Source: Pedobacter sp. ok626 (GTDB lineage: Bacteria > Bacteroidota > Bacteroidia > Sphingobacteriales > Sphingobacteriaceae). Taken from it: a stretch of 64,000 nucleotides of DNA. The stretch spans positions 248,001 to 312,000 of the forward strand of contig NZ_FNEX01000001.1 in assembly GCF_900100435.1 (NCBI RefSeq), in the 5' to 3' direction. Shown here piece by piece: positions 1 through 7,334 of this stretch. The position numbers and the translations under genes are program-made. The notes beneath the pieces were generated by a model, which was given only the letters and a program-made list of their open reading frames with translations, was not told where the DNA came from and did no database searches. Each line of letters starts with the position of its first letter. The first letter of the stretch is position 1.

Positions 1-1287
1 ACAGTAAGAAGGGATGGATATTCGGCTTTCGGATCAGGAACAAGTAAGTATGGCACCTTTCCTTCCATTGCTTTAGGTTGGAATATTTCTAATGAGAGCT
101 TTTTAAAAAATGTATCACAAATTGATAATATCAAGTTGAGAGCTTCGTATGGAAAATCTGGAAATCAAGCGATTAATGCTTATCAGACGATTACCACCCA
201 AGGAGTCACCAAGTATATCTACAATGGCGTAACTACTACTGGATTAGTGTCTAGTTCTGCACTTGTTAATGGAGTATTAGGAAATATAAATCTAAATTGG
301 GAAAGTACTACCGGTACAAACTTAGCGGTTGATTTCTCTTTATTTGGCAGCAGGATTTCGGGTACTGTAGAGGTATATAAAACGGAAACTAAAGATGTGT
401 TATTGAAACGTAAGTTACCAGCCATCATCGGTTACCCGATCATCTTTGACAACTTGGGTAAAGTATCGAACAAAGGGATAGAATTTACTTTAAATACAGT
501 AAACATTAAAAATGAGAATTTTACCTGGTCTACAAACTTTAACTTCTCAGCCAGCAGAAACAAAATTGTTTCCTTGTATGGCGATAATTTAGATGATATA
601 GGTAACAAATGGTTTATTGGTAAGTCATTGTATGCCATCTATGATTATACGTTAGAAGGCATTTGGCAAACCGGTGAAGATCCCTCAAATGTTGATCCGA
701 CTGCAAAGCCTGGAGATTTAAAGTTTGCTGATCTTAATGGCGATAAAAAAATTACGGAAGCAGATAAGTCTTATTTGGGCAACAGTTTGCCTAAATGGAC
801 CGGCGGTATGATCAATAATTTTAAATACAAAAATTTTGGACTGAGTGTTTTCGTTCAAACTTCTCAGGGATCCTTGATCAATAATCCGATGCTAAACCTT
901 CAAGGTTATGGTGGTCGGGTAAATACGCCAAGAGAACTTCAATATTGGACGGCAGAAAACAACAATAATGAGGCACCTTCTTTAAGCTTTACTAATCCAC
1001 GTTTGTATGCTTATCCATCAAAACAAAACTATTTTAGAATAAAAGACATCACGCTTAGCTACAACTTATCTAATAAAGCTGCAGAGCAGTTAAAATTAGG
1101 CAGTCTGTCGGTGTTTGCGAGTGGTCGTAATCTACACACCTTTACCAATTGGATTGGAGCAGATCCTGAATTGAGTGTGAATGCAACCCCTGCTATACAA
1201 GCTGGATCGGCCAACCAACCCCTAACCTACGGAGTATACCCATTAGTGACTAGCGTTGTCGTTGGTTTAAACATAACATTGCGTTAA
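1..1287 (+). CDS. SusC/RagA-type TonB-dependent outer membrane transporter, C-terminal part
   Basis: This is the 3' end of a SusC-family transporter; frame 1 is open from base 1, so the start lies upstream of the window. SusC proteins import oligosaccharides across the outer membrane with TonB energy, capped by a SusD lipoprotein. About 428 residues are visible. They contain family blocks of the late barrel: an RASYG/GNQ segment, a 'NKGIEFTLNT' strand, the acidic 'DLNGDKKITEAD' loop, and a C-terminus ending in alternating polar and hydrophobic residues (GLNITLR), as outer-membrane barrels do. susD follows 17 bp later, so the two are co-transcribed. The plug, TonB box and any N-terminal extension cannot be judged. 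It is the entry point for whatever glycan the following enzymes attack. Confidence 0.95.
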   Translation, partial: TVRRDGYSAFGSGTSKYGTFPSIALGWNISNESFLKNVSQIDNIKLRASYGKSGNQAINAYQTITTQGVTKYIYNGVTTTGLVSSSALVNGVLGNINLNWESTTGTNLAVDFSLFGSRISGTVEVYKTETKDVLLKRKLPAIIGYPIIFDNLGKVSNKGIEFTLNTVNIKNENFTWSTNFNFSASRNKIVSLYGDNLDDIGNKWFIGKSLYAIYDYTLEGIWQTGEDPSNVDPTAKPGDLKFADLNGDKKITEADKSYLGNSLPKWTGGMINNFKYKNFGLSVFVQTSQGSLINNPMLNLQGYGGRVNTPRELQYWTAENNNNEAPSLSFTNPRLYAYPSKQNYFRIKDITLSYNLSNKAAEQLKLGSLSVFASGRNLHTFTNWIGADPELSVNATPAIQAGSANQPLTYGVYPLVTSVVVGLNITLR

Positions 1288-1304
1288 TCTTTAAAAATAA
1301 AATT

Positions 1305-2903
1305 ATGAAAAAGCATATTCTTTTATCATTCATATTTATTGCAAGTGTTGGCTTAATTTCTTGCAGTAAGAGTTTTTTAGATGAAAAATCTGACTCTAGT
1401 TATTCGCCAGTTAATAGTTTTAAAAATGTTGCCGGTTTGGAAGCCGGGATTGCAGGCCTACAGGCTTCTGTTAGAGAGCAATATACCCTACAGGCTTTAC
1501 AGTCGTTACTTTGTGTTTTTCAAGTGGGAACGGATGTAGCGTGTTTTGGTGGGGAGGGTGGTGAATCCATACCTTACCATAATTATTCGCTTCTTGCTTC
1601 TCCAGATGCGGCATCCGTATTCTACTGGACCTGGGCTTATAGAGTGATTACCAACGCTAATCAAATTTTGAGAGGTACAGCAGATCCTTCGGCTGCTTTA
1701 ACTGACGCTCAACGACAATTATACACTGCTGAAGCCCGCTTTTATAGAGCTTATGCTTACAATTTCCTGGTTACCTTATGGGGAGAAGTTCCCCTGGTTG
1801 ATCGCCCGTATGATGAGCCTAAAACAGATTTTACCCGTGCCAGCGTAGCCGATTTAAACAAATTTATGAATGATGATCTTTTATACGCTACGGTTAACTT
1901 ACCGGCTATAGATCAGGTTTCTAAACCAGGCCGTATCAGTAAAGAAGCCGCTCAGCAATTATTTGCAGAAGTGTATTTGAGACAGGGTAAAAATGATTTA
2001 GCCGAGGCACAATGCCAAGCGATTATTACCGGTAATAAGTTTAGTTTAGTGAATGCCAGATACGGAGTTAAGAAAACTGAACCAGGTGATCCTTTCGCGG
2101 ATATGTTTATTACTGGTAATCAACGTCGTCGTCAGGGAAATACTGAAGCCATTTGGGTGCAGGAGTTGGAATACAATATTCCAGGCGGTGCGGCGAATTT
2201 GGATCAACACCGTAGAGTTTGGGTGCCTTTTTATAGTGGCGCCAGTACGGGGGGACTAGTGGTTTGTGATTCATTAGGTGGACGTGGTATCGGCCGTCTA
2301 CGTTTAAGTCCTTGGGTGGTAAAAAAACTATACACAACCTCAGGGGCTAATGATATGCGTAATTCTAAATACAACCTTCGTCGTGATTTTTATTACAACG
2401 ACCCAAGTAAACCCTTGCTAGTCGGAAAAAAAGTTATCATACCTAACGCGGATACCCTGTTTCATCTTGTTCCTTACACTACAAAATGGAATCATTTTAT
2501 CCCTACAGATCCCACTGGTACTGGATCTTATAAAGATTTAATTATGATGCGTTTGGGTGAAACTTATTTATTGTTGGCAGAAGCACAACTCAAGCAAAAC
2601 AACCCTGGTGGTGCTGCAATCAGCATCAATAAATTAAGAACCAGAGCAAATGCTGCACAGGTATCTGCAGCTGATATTACACTTGATTTTATTTTAGATG
2701 AACGCGCAAGAGAATTGATTGGCGAGGAAAATAGAAGAATGACTCTGGTACGAACAGGAACTTTACTGGATAGGGTACAGCGCTTAAACTTTAAGGAAAA
2801 TACGACCATTAAGCCTCACAATGTGCTTTTACCGATTCCGCAGACTGAAATTGACCTCAATAAGGATGCGCCATTGGGTCAAAACCTTGGCTATTTTAAA
2901 TAA
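1305..2903 (+). CDS. SusD/RagB-family surface glycan-binding lipoprotein
   Basis: SusD partner of the preceding SusC, 532 residues. The N-terminus is a lipoprotein signal with the acylated cysteine at residue 20 (VGLISC), followed by the family's usual 'SFLDEKSDS' start. Blocks typical of the helical TPR-like fold are visible: the 'ARFYRAYAYNFLVTLWGEVPL' region around residue 145, the 'LGETYLLLAEA' helix near 415, and the C-terminal 'ILDERARELIGEENRR' block, which nearly all SusD proteins share. The protein ends with the usual LPIPQTEIDLN segment. It should sit on the cell surface and bind the polysaccharide or its oligosaccharides. A strong hairpin follows the stop codon, so susCD may be made at higher levels than the downstream enzymes. 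The ligand cannot be read from the sequence. Confidence 0.95.
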   Translation: MKKHILLSFIFIASVGLISCSKSFLDEKSDSSYSPVNSFKNVAGLEAGIAGLQASVREQYTLQALQSLLCVFQVGTDVACFGGEGGESIPYHNYSLLASPDAASVFYWTWAYRVITNANQILRGTADPSAALTDAQRQLYTAEARFYRAYAYNFLVTLWGEVPLVDRPYDEPKTDFTRASVADLNKFMNDDLLYATVNLPAIDQVSKPGRISKEAAQQLFAEVYLRQGKNDLAEAQCQAIITGNKFSLVNARYGVKKTEPGDPFADMFITGNQRRRQGNTEAIWVQELEYNIPGGAANLDQHRRVWVPFYSGASTGGLVVCDSLGGRGIGRLRLSPWVVKKLYTTSGANDMRNSKYNLRRDFYYNDPSKPLLVGKKVIIPNADTLFHLVPYTTKWNHFIPTDPTGTGSYKDLIMMRLGETYLLLAEAQLKQNNPGGAAISINKLRTRANAAQVSAADITLDFILDERARELIGEENRRMTLVRTGTLLDRVQRLNFKENTTIKPHNVLLPIPQTEIDLNKDAPLGQNLGYFK

Positions 2904-2914
2904 AGTCTGAAAAT

Positions 2915-2989
2915 AGGAGGTATCATTAATCCGGTTACGATAAAGCGATCGTCATCCTACGACCGGATTAATGATACAGCCTGTTTTAT
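2915..2989 (+). terminator. Strong hairpin terminator/attenuator after susD
   Basis: A perfect 15-bp inverted repeat (2921-2935 with 2962-2976) can be extended outwards to about 21 bp with two mismatches. It is followed by a T-rich tract (2982-2990). The loop contains a second small pair, 2937-2941 with 2948-2952. It lies 17 bp after the susD stop and before a co-oriented enzyme operon with no other obvious break, so it probably ends or attenuates the susCD transcript. An in-frame ATG at 2971 lies inside the right arm and is unlikely to be a start. Confidence 0.85.
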
Positions 2990-3015
2990 TTACCATATAT
3001 GACTACTTCTATTTA

Positions 3016-3684
3016 ATGAAAAATTTATTTGTACCGTTCCTGGATCAATATGCTGTCAATGACAGCATGGAAACCGTCTCGACTTTATTAGATGCTTTAC
3101 CGAAAAATCAAATCGCTCATCAGCCATGGCCTGAATTCTATACTCCTATACAAGCCAATTTTACCATTGCCCATAGTAATGATGCCATATGGTTAAAATA
3201 TGAAGTACATGAGGATACCATTAAGGTGGCCACATCGGAATTAAATGGGGTTGTGCACAAAGACAACTGTGTTGAGTTTTTTGTGTCCTTTGGTACAGAT
3301 AAGTCTTATTACAACATCGAGGTGAATTGCGTTGGCATATGTTTAATCGCTTACGGAAAAGAAAGATCAAATAGAGATTTCTTGCCAAAGGAGTTGGTGA
3401 AAATGATAAAAACACATGCTGTGATTAAAACGGCAGCAGAAAACAGTAAGCGCAAATATGTATGGGAAATCACTTTAATGATTCCGATAGTGGTATTTGG
3501 GTATAGTAATTTAAAAACGCTAAGCCAGCAAACTGGCTTCGGTAATTTTTTTAAGTGTGGTGATGATTTACCGCAACCACATTTTTGCAGTTGGAATGAG
3601 ATTGAGGCCGAAGCGCCTAATTTTCATTTGCCTGAGTTCTTTGGATCATTAGCATTTGGTGAAGCTGCTGATCTCAAAATATAA
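3016..3684 (+). CDS. CBM9-like (DOMON-type) carbohydrate-binding protein without signal peptide
   Basis: A protein of 222 residues from the ATG at 3016. The frame also has an ATG at 2971, but that lies inside the terminator hairpin and the extra residues have no match in the paralogue. The fold pattern resembles the carbohydrate-binding family 9-like domain: an early PW segment, then 'NDAIWLKYEV' and 'DNCVEFFVSF' strands, 'SYYNIEVNC', and a late 'FFKCGDDLPQPHF-SWN' block. A clear paralogue is encoded at 29220-29882. Neither has a signal peptide, which is odd for a glycan-binding module. It is the first gene after the hairpin and stands 9 bp before nagA, so an intracellular role with amino-sugar catabolism is plausible. 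Its exact function is unknown to me. Confidence 0.7.
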   Translation: MKNLFVPFLDQYAVNDSMETVSTLLDALPKNQIAHQPWPEFYTPIQANFTIAHSNDAIWLKYEVHEDTIKVATSELNGVVHKDNCVEFFVSFGTDKSYYNIEVNCVGICLIAYGKERSNRDFLPKELVKMIKTHAVIKTAAENSKRKYVWEITLMIPIVVFGYSNLKTLSQQTGFGNFFKCGDDLPQPHFCSWNEIEAEAPNFHLPEFFGSLAFGEAADLKI

Positions 3685-3693
3685 AATCTACAT

Positions 3694-4878
3694 ATGAAGA
3701 AAGTTAAAATAATTAATGGGCAGATCATCACACCTTATCGCATCATTAAAAACGGTACGCTATTAATTAAGGGGCATCAAATAGAAGCAGTAGCGGAGGG
3801 GGATATCGAAGCACCAGATTATGAGGTTATCGATGCAAAGGGGAATTATGTTTCTCCAGGCTTTATCGATATTCATATTCATGGTGGAGGCGGGCATGAT
3901 TTTATGGATGCAACAGAAGAGGCCTATCTGAGAATTGCTGAAATTCATGCTACTTACGGGACCACCGCAATGGCTCCCACAACCTTAACCTGTGCCAAAG
4001 CAGATCTGTTAAAAGCGATAGATCTTTATAAAAGTGCTGATGCTAAAAATACGAAGGGTGCGCAGTTTATAGGCATGCACCTGGAAGGTCCTTACTTTGC
4101 GCTTAGTCAGAGTGGTGCGCAAGATCCCAGATACATCAGAAATCCTGATGTGGAAGAGTATAAAGAGGTAATTGCCTATGGCGAGAACCTGATTAAACGT
4201 TGGAGTGTTGCGCCTGAATTACCAGGGGCGATTGAAATGGGTAAATACCTAAAATCAAATGGAATTATTGCAGCGATTGCCCATACTGATGCCATTTATG
4301 AAGAAGTTTTAGATGCAGTAGAAAATGGCTATAGTCTGGCCACACATTTATATTCGGCGATGTCGGGCGTAACCAGACGAAATACCTATCGCTATGCAGG
4401 CGTAATTGAAAGTGCTTTTTTAATTGATGCCATGGATGTAGAGATTATTGCGGATGGAATCCATTTGCCACCGCCATTGTTGAAGCTGGTTTGTAAAATT
4501 AAAGCACCTGATCGCATTGCGCTAATTACAGATGCCATGCGTGGGGCAGGAATGCCAGAAGGGGAGAGCATTCTCGGAAATAAAGACACTGGACTGAAAG
4601 TGATTATTGAAAATGGAGTAGCTATTATGGCCGACAGATCTTCTTTTGCCGGTAGCGTAGCCACGACAGATCGATTGGTAAGAACGATGGTTCAAATGGC
4701 CGATGTCCCATTGGTAGAAGCGGTTCGGATGATGTCCAAAACACCTGCTACCATTATGGGTGTTGAAAATAGAAAGGGAACACTAACTGTGGGTAAAGAT
4801 GCTGATGTGCTAATTTTTGATGAAAACATCAATATCAAAACCACCATCATTAATGGAAAAGTAATCTATCAAAAATGA
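3694..4878 (+). CDS. nagA: N-acetylglucosamine-6-phosphate deacetylase (copy 1)
   Basis: Cytoplasmic metal-dependent amidohydrolase of 394 residues, expected to remove acetate from GlcNAc-6-phosphate, or possibly GalNAc-6-phosphate. The family residues are present: the HIH pair at 61/63 before a GGGGHDF turn, the metal-binding Glu131 in HLEGPY, His197 in AHTDA, His218 in ATHLYSAMSG, and the catalytic Asp280 in LITDAMRGAG. Length is normal for NagA. It overlaps nagB by 4 bp (4875-4878), so the two are translationally coupled. A second full copy lies at 41238-42425 beside a second nagB. No hexosamine kinase is encoded in the window, so the phosphorylated substrate must come from a kinase elsewhere. 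The GlcNAc versus GalNAc choice is not resolved by sequence inspection. Confidence 0.92.
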   Translation: MKKVKIINGQIITPYRIIKNGTLLIKGHQIEAVAEGDIEAPDYEVIDAKGNYVSPGFIDIHIHGGGGHDFMDATEEAYLRIAEIHATYGTTAMAPTTLTCAKADLLKAIDLYKSADAKNTKGAQFIGMHLEGPYFALSQSGAQDPRYIRNPDVEEYKEVIAYGENLIKRWSVAPELPGAIEMGKYLKSNGIIAAIAHTDAIYEEVLDAVENGYSLATHLYSAMSGVTRRNTYRYAGVIESAFLIDAMDVEIIADGIHLPPPLLKLVCKIKAPDRIALITDAMRGAGMPEGESILGNKDTGLKVIIENGVAIMADRSSFAGSVATTDRLVRTMVQMADVPLVEAVRMMSKTPATIMGVENRKGTLTVGKDADVLIFDENINIKTTIINGKVIYQK

Positions 4879-5630
4879 AAGAGTTTATAAAAGATAAATT
4901 AACCGTGAAGGTTTTTGACAATAGAAACCTAATGGGTGCGGCGGTTGCTTCGGCTGTTGCTGAGCGGATAAATATATTGTTGAGTACCCAAGCCTTCGTT
5001 AATATCATATTTGGTGCGGCACCGTCTCAGAATGAGTTTTTTGAGGAATTGCTGAAAAAAGACATCGATTGGACCAGATTGAATGCTTTCCACATGGATG
5101 AGTATGTAAACCTGGCTGCGGATGCTCCGCAAGGATTTGGCAATTTTATAAAAACGCGCTTATTTGATTTAGCTCCTTTTAACACCGTAAATTATATCAA
5201 TGGAAATGAAGCCGATTATGAGGCGGAATGTTTACGGTATACTGCCTTATTGAATGAATTTGAAACGGATATTGTGTGCTTAGGTATTGGAGAGAATACG
5301 CATTTGGCATTTAATGATCCACATGTAGCAGCGATTAATGATCCTTATTTGGTGAAACGCGTTGATTTGGACGAGCAGTGTCGCAACCAACAAGTGAATG
5401 ATGGCTGTTTTAAGACTGTAGACGAAGTACCTACACATGCTTTGACACTTACCCTGCCTGCTTTATTGAAAGCGCCTTATGCTTTTTGTACTGTGCCTAC
5501 CGAGAAAAAGGCGCAAGCCGTTTACCATACCTTAAATGAAGAAATCAGTGATAGATTTCCTTCTACCCATTTGAGAAATCACCAAAATGCAGTCTTGTTT
5601 TTGGATGATCAGAGCAGTTTACGCATCTGA
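4875..5630 (+). CDS. nagB: Glucosamine-6-phosphate deaminase/isomerase family protein (copy 1)
   Basis: A 251-residue member of the glucosamine-6-phosphate isomerase/6-phosphogluconolactonase fold family, expected to turn the NagA product into fructose-6-phosphate and ammonia. The FHMDEY block holds the general base (Asp75, Asp72 in E. coli). The second active-site block reads GIGENTHLAFNDP: His143 is kept, the E. coli Asp141 position is Asn, as in some other NagB proteins, and Glu148 is replaced by Asp. The usual Gly before the His is Thr here, unlike copy 2, which has GENGH. It overlaps nagA by 4 bp. The Thr may be neutral or may shift substrate preference towards another amino-sugar phosphate. 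Confidence 0.85.
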   Translation: MKEFIKDKLTVKVFDNRNLMGAAVASAVAERINILLSTQAFVNIIFGAAPSQNEFFEELLKKDIDWTRLNAFHMDEYVNLAADAPQGFGNFIKTRLFDLAPFNTVNYINGNEADYEAECLRYTALLNEFETDIVCLGIGENTHLAFNDPHVAAINDPYLVKRVDLDEQCRNQQVNDGCFKTVDEVPTHALTLTLPALLKAPYAFCTVPTEKKAQAVYHTLNEEISDRFPSTHLRNHQNAVLFLDDQSSLRI

Positions 5631-5671
5631 TCCATACAAAAGCGATTTTTAAACCTAAAGAACCAACGAAA

Positions 5672-6487
5672 ATGAAATGTGAATTAAGTACAGAACAGAT
5701 TCAGTTTTTTCAAACTAATGGATTTATTGTCATCGAAGATTTTCTATCTCCTGAAGAGTTGACGAAATGGCGTGAAGCGGTTACGGAAGCAGTAAAAGAT
5801 AGAAATGGAATAAAAATGCCTGGAAAGGAAGGGAAAGTTGGGATGGATGATGGCATTAATAAAGACTCAGAATATTTCTCTAAAGTTTTTGATCAATTGC
5901 TAAATCTTTGGCAAACGAATGATAAAGTGAAAGAGATTATGCTGGATGAGCGCATTGGTAAAATGGCTGCACAGCTTTCGGGTGCTGATGGGATAAGAAT
6001 ATGGCACGATCAGGCTTTATTTAAACGTCCCTGGGCAAATCCAACTTCCTGGCATTTAGATACCCCATTTTGGTCCTTTTCGGATAGAAGAGCCTTATCG
6101 ATTTGGGTAGCCCTGGATGATGCAACTTTAGAAAATGGTTGCTTATATTTTATCCCGGCATCATTTAAAGAAACAACCTTCGTGAATAAAGGAATAGGTA
6201 AAAACATGGACGGCATTTTTGAAGCTTACCCACAATTTGCGCAGGTGGCCTCAGTGTCGGCCAGTATGAAAGCCGGAAGTTGCTCTTTCCATAACGGATT
6301 AACCATACATGGGGCGGGTGCCAATATGAGCAGCGGACATAGAAGAGCCATGACTTGTGCTTACATGCCTGATGGCAATACTTTTAATGGTGAACCTAAT
6401 ATTTTACCTGAAGCTTATTTGAAGACGCTTAAAGTTGGTGATTTGTTGAATAATGATGAACAAAATCCGCTGATTTATAAATCCTAA
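5672..6487 (+). CDS. Phytanoyl-CoA dioxygenase (PhyH)-family Fe(II)/2-oxoglutarate oxygenase (copy 1)
   Basis: A 271-residue cytoplasmic protein with the PhyH double-stranded beta-helix pattern. The iron triad is visible: His128-x-Asp130 in SWHLDTPFW and the distal His213 in LTIHGAGAN. An Arg in the following GHRRAMT block is a candidate to bind 2-oxoglutarate. The family hydroxylates small molecules, and PhyH proteins in polysaccharide loci mostly have no assigned substrate. It lies 41 bp after nagB and 3 bp before a TIM-barrel isomerase-like gene, inside the enzyme operon. A second PhyH gene (18461-19258) and a second TIM-barrel gene (21559-22383) occur nearby, so the two types seem to work together, perhaps modifying an unusual or methylated sugar. 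The substrate is an open question. Confidence 0.85.
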   Translation: MKCELSTEQIQFFQTNGFIVIEDFLSPEELTKWREAVTEAVKDRNGIKMPGKEGKVGMDDGINKDSEYFSKVFDQLLNLWQTNDKVKEIMLDERIGKMAAQLSGADGIRIWHDQALFKRPWANPTSWHLDTPFWSFSDRRALSIWVALDDATLENGCLYFIPASFKETTFVNKGIGKNMDGIFEAYPQFAQVASVSASMKAGSCSFHNGLTIHGAGANMSSGHRRAMTCAYMPDGNTFNGEPNILPEAYLKTLKVGDLLNNDEQNPLIYKS

Positions 6488-6490
6488 GTC

Positions 6491-7324
6491 ATGAGTTCGA
6501 CCCTAAAGTTTTTGTGTCCGCGTTGGGGATTTGAAGAACTGCCCTGGCCCGTTTTTTTGAAACGTGTGAAAGAAGCCAATTACGCTGGTATTGAATGGTT
6601 CCCTTTTGGAGAAAACTGTGATCATCAGGAGGTATTGGATTTGCTGAAGTATTATGACCTGGATTTTGCCATCGTAATGGCAGTGATTAAGCCTTATGCC
6701 ACGTTTGAGCAATACCTGGAAGGTCTTAAGCAGGATTTAAGTCAATTGATGGAGATCAGAGATGAGTTTAAAGCACCCTTATTTTTCAGTGCCCAGACTG
6801 GTAGAGAGTTCTTTAACGATGATCAAATACAAGCTTGTCTGGATCTTTGCGATCAGTTTGAAGCGCAATATCAAACACCAATTCATCAGGAAACACACCG
6901 CAATAAATGGACGTATGCGGCACATCGGGTAGCACCAGTATTGGCCACACATCCGGATTTGAAACTCACCCTGGATGCTTCGCATTGGTTTTGTGTTTCT
7001 GAGAGCTATTTGGAAGATCAGCAAGCTGCGGTAAACAGCGCCATCGCACATGCGCGACATATCCATGCAAGGGTTGGGAGTACACAAAGTTCGCAGGTTT
7101 GGGATCCGGCGGATGCCGAGTATGCGGATGCTTTAGCAGCTCATGTTCAGATATGGGATAAATGGGTTAACTTAATGAAAACTAATCAAATGCCGATCAC
7201 GATTACGCCAGAGTTTGGACCAGCTCCCTATATGGTAAAGGGGAATAGGACGAGCTCTTTAAGAGAGGAGCAATGGCGAATAAATTTATGGATGAAAGAC
7301 TTTTTACAAAAGCGGTACTGCTAA
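6491..7324 (+). CDS. Xylose-isomerase-like TIM-barrel sugar isomerase/epimerase (copy 1)
   Basis: A 277-residue protein of the AP endonuclease family 2/xylose isomerase-like TIM-barrel superfamily. Members bind divalent metal and act on sugars or inositols as isomerases, epimerases or dehydratases. Candidate metal ligands line up along the barrel: Glu in HQETHR, Asp in LDASHW, His in HIHARVG and Glu in TPEFGP. It has no signal peptide, so it is cytoplasmic. It begins 3 bp after the PhyH gene, so the two are certainly co-transcribed. A paralogue at 21559-22383 keeps all four motifs (HETHR, ADFSHW, FHSRVG, CEFGP). The substrate cannot be told from sequence; a sugar released by the locus is likely. 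Confidence 0.8.
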   Translation: MSSTLKFLCPRWGFEELPWPVFLKRVKEANYAGIEWFPFGENCDHQEVLDLLKYYDLDFAIVMAVIKPYATFEQYLEGLKQDLSQLMEIRDEFKAPLFFSAQTGREFFNDDQIQACLDLCDQFEAQYQTPIHQETHRNKWTYAAHRVAPVLATHPDLKLTLDASHWFCVSESYLEDQQAAVNSAIAHARHIHARVGSTQSSQVWDPADAEYADALAAHVQIWDKWVNLMKTNQMPITITPEFGPAPYMVKGNRTSSLREEQWRINLWMKDFLQKRYC

Positions 7325-7334
7325 ACCAGGAATT

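Noticed and set aside
2971..3015. N-terminal extension of the CBM9-like protein from the ATG at 2971
   Set aside because: The ATG lies in the right arm of a strong terminator hairpin, and the extra residues have no counterpart in the paralogue at 29220.
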